Of a stretch of DNA of 64,000 nucleotides, positions 63,511 through 64,000 are shown piece by piece. Where the stretch lies: assembly GCF_000276665.1 (NCBI RefSeq), contig NW_004955460.1, positions 368,615-432,614 on the forward strand. The letters are read 5' to 3'. The stretch's first letter is position 1; each line of letters begins with the position of its first letter. Source of the stretch: Chinchilla lanigera (taxonomy: Eukaryota; Chordata; Mammalia; Rodentia; Chinchillidae). The notes under the pieces were generated by a model. It was not told the DNA's origin and made no database searches. It was given only the letters and a program-made list of their open reading frames with translations. Position numbers and translations under genes: made by a program.

Positions 63511-64000
63511 ACTAGACACTTTAGCCAACAACCAACATCCACCTCCAAATACATCGCCTCTGGCCCCAGTCATCCTAATTGCAACCATGAGATAAGCTGA
63601 GAGACAATGCCTAGCTGGGCCCAGTGAACCATGAGAAATATTGATAACAATTGTAATAAATGAGTGGTTGATTTATGCTGCTGTGTGTAGGGAAGTTTGT
63701 TACTCAACAATGAACACCTGGAATAGGGCTTAGACAAAGATCAAGTTGTAATCTCTCTATTTCTTCCCAAAGTGTAATGACCACAGCAGGGAATCTGATG
63801 AGTAATTATGATCTTACTTGAAAATGTAAATGTCAGCAAGGTCACAACCTCCTTCATATATCCTCAGCTGGACCCTGGCTAACTCATACTTTGTTAAATC
63901 AATAAAATGTCTCAAATCCTGGTATTAGACCCCATTCTTGATCTTTGCTGAAGCTTAGGGGCAGTTTGGGGGAAGCAGGGCACGTAGAGTTGGTAAAAAA

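Larger units (their letters stand above)
61337..64000 (-). other. HECW1: HECW1 intron upstream of exon 1 (incomplete at right edge)
   Basis: Contains an MER5A-type hAT element (about 62340-62530) and a second partial copy (about 63455-63510). The WW1 exon that should precede exon 1 was searched for and not found, so it lies to the right of the window. 61400-62300 and 62550-63440 show nothing recognisable beyond a chance long minus-strand open frame. Confidence 0.8.

Noticed and set aside
61400..64000. WW1 exon of HECW1
   Set aside because: No frame with a WW-type motif (Trp, then VDH and TTTW) was found; it must lie to the right of the window.

Overview
The window is mammalian nuclear DNA: a long stretch of introns with short GT-AG exons on the minus strand. 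It is dense with SINE, LINE, LTR and DNA-transposon copies, and I see no CpG island, promoter or terminal exon. The repeats point to a rodent outside the mouse/rat family. There are many tRNA-derived ID SINEs, 7SL-derived B1 SINEs, and composites of the two (B1 followed by an ID-like half). A castorimorph or squirrel-related rodent would fit, but I cannot name the species from sequence alone.

The only gene I can support is HECW1 (NEDL1), a C2-WW-WW-HECT ubiquitin ligase. Eleven consecutive internal coding exons run right to left between 61336 and 11139. They sum to 1368 bp, all junctions keep phase, and together they encode about 455 residues with no stop. In protein order these are: the acidic, Gly-rich linker after WW1 (61.2-61.3 kb); a basic linker (58.4-58.6 kb); the helical box and first half of WW2 (56.0-56.2 kb); the second half of WW2 (45.6-45.7 kb); a long HECW-specific linker spread over five exons (35.5 to 13.2 kb); and the start of the HECT N-lobe (12.2 and 11.1-11.3 kb). 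The C2 domain, WW1, most of HECT and the catalytic cysteine lie outside the window.

Layout: 1-11 kb is intron with MIR, L2, LTR and Tigger-type remnants. 11-13.3 kb holds three close exons. 13.3-22.3 kb is intron with two convergent L1 fragments around a duplicated polypyrimidine module. 22.3-22.9 kb holds two exons. 22.9-34.4 kb is intron filled mostly by a long decayed L1 (about 23.6-30.3 kb) carrying two ID insertions. 34.4-35.5 kb holds two exons. 35.5-45.5 kb and 45.7-56.0 kb are large introns with ID, B1, LTR and hAT-type copies and old L1. 56-61.3 kb holds three exons, and 61.3-64 kb is intron.

I found no evidence of a new functional system. The items most worth checking are structural: an exact 69-bp direct repeat; two palindromic TA-flanked MITEs, one 53 bp from an exon; a young ID subfamily with well-preserved target-site duplications; a 28-bp perfect palindrome; and in-frame skippable exons that split the WW2 domain.
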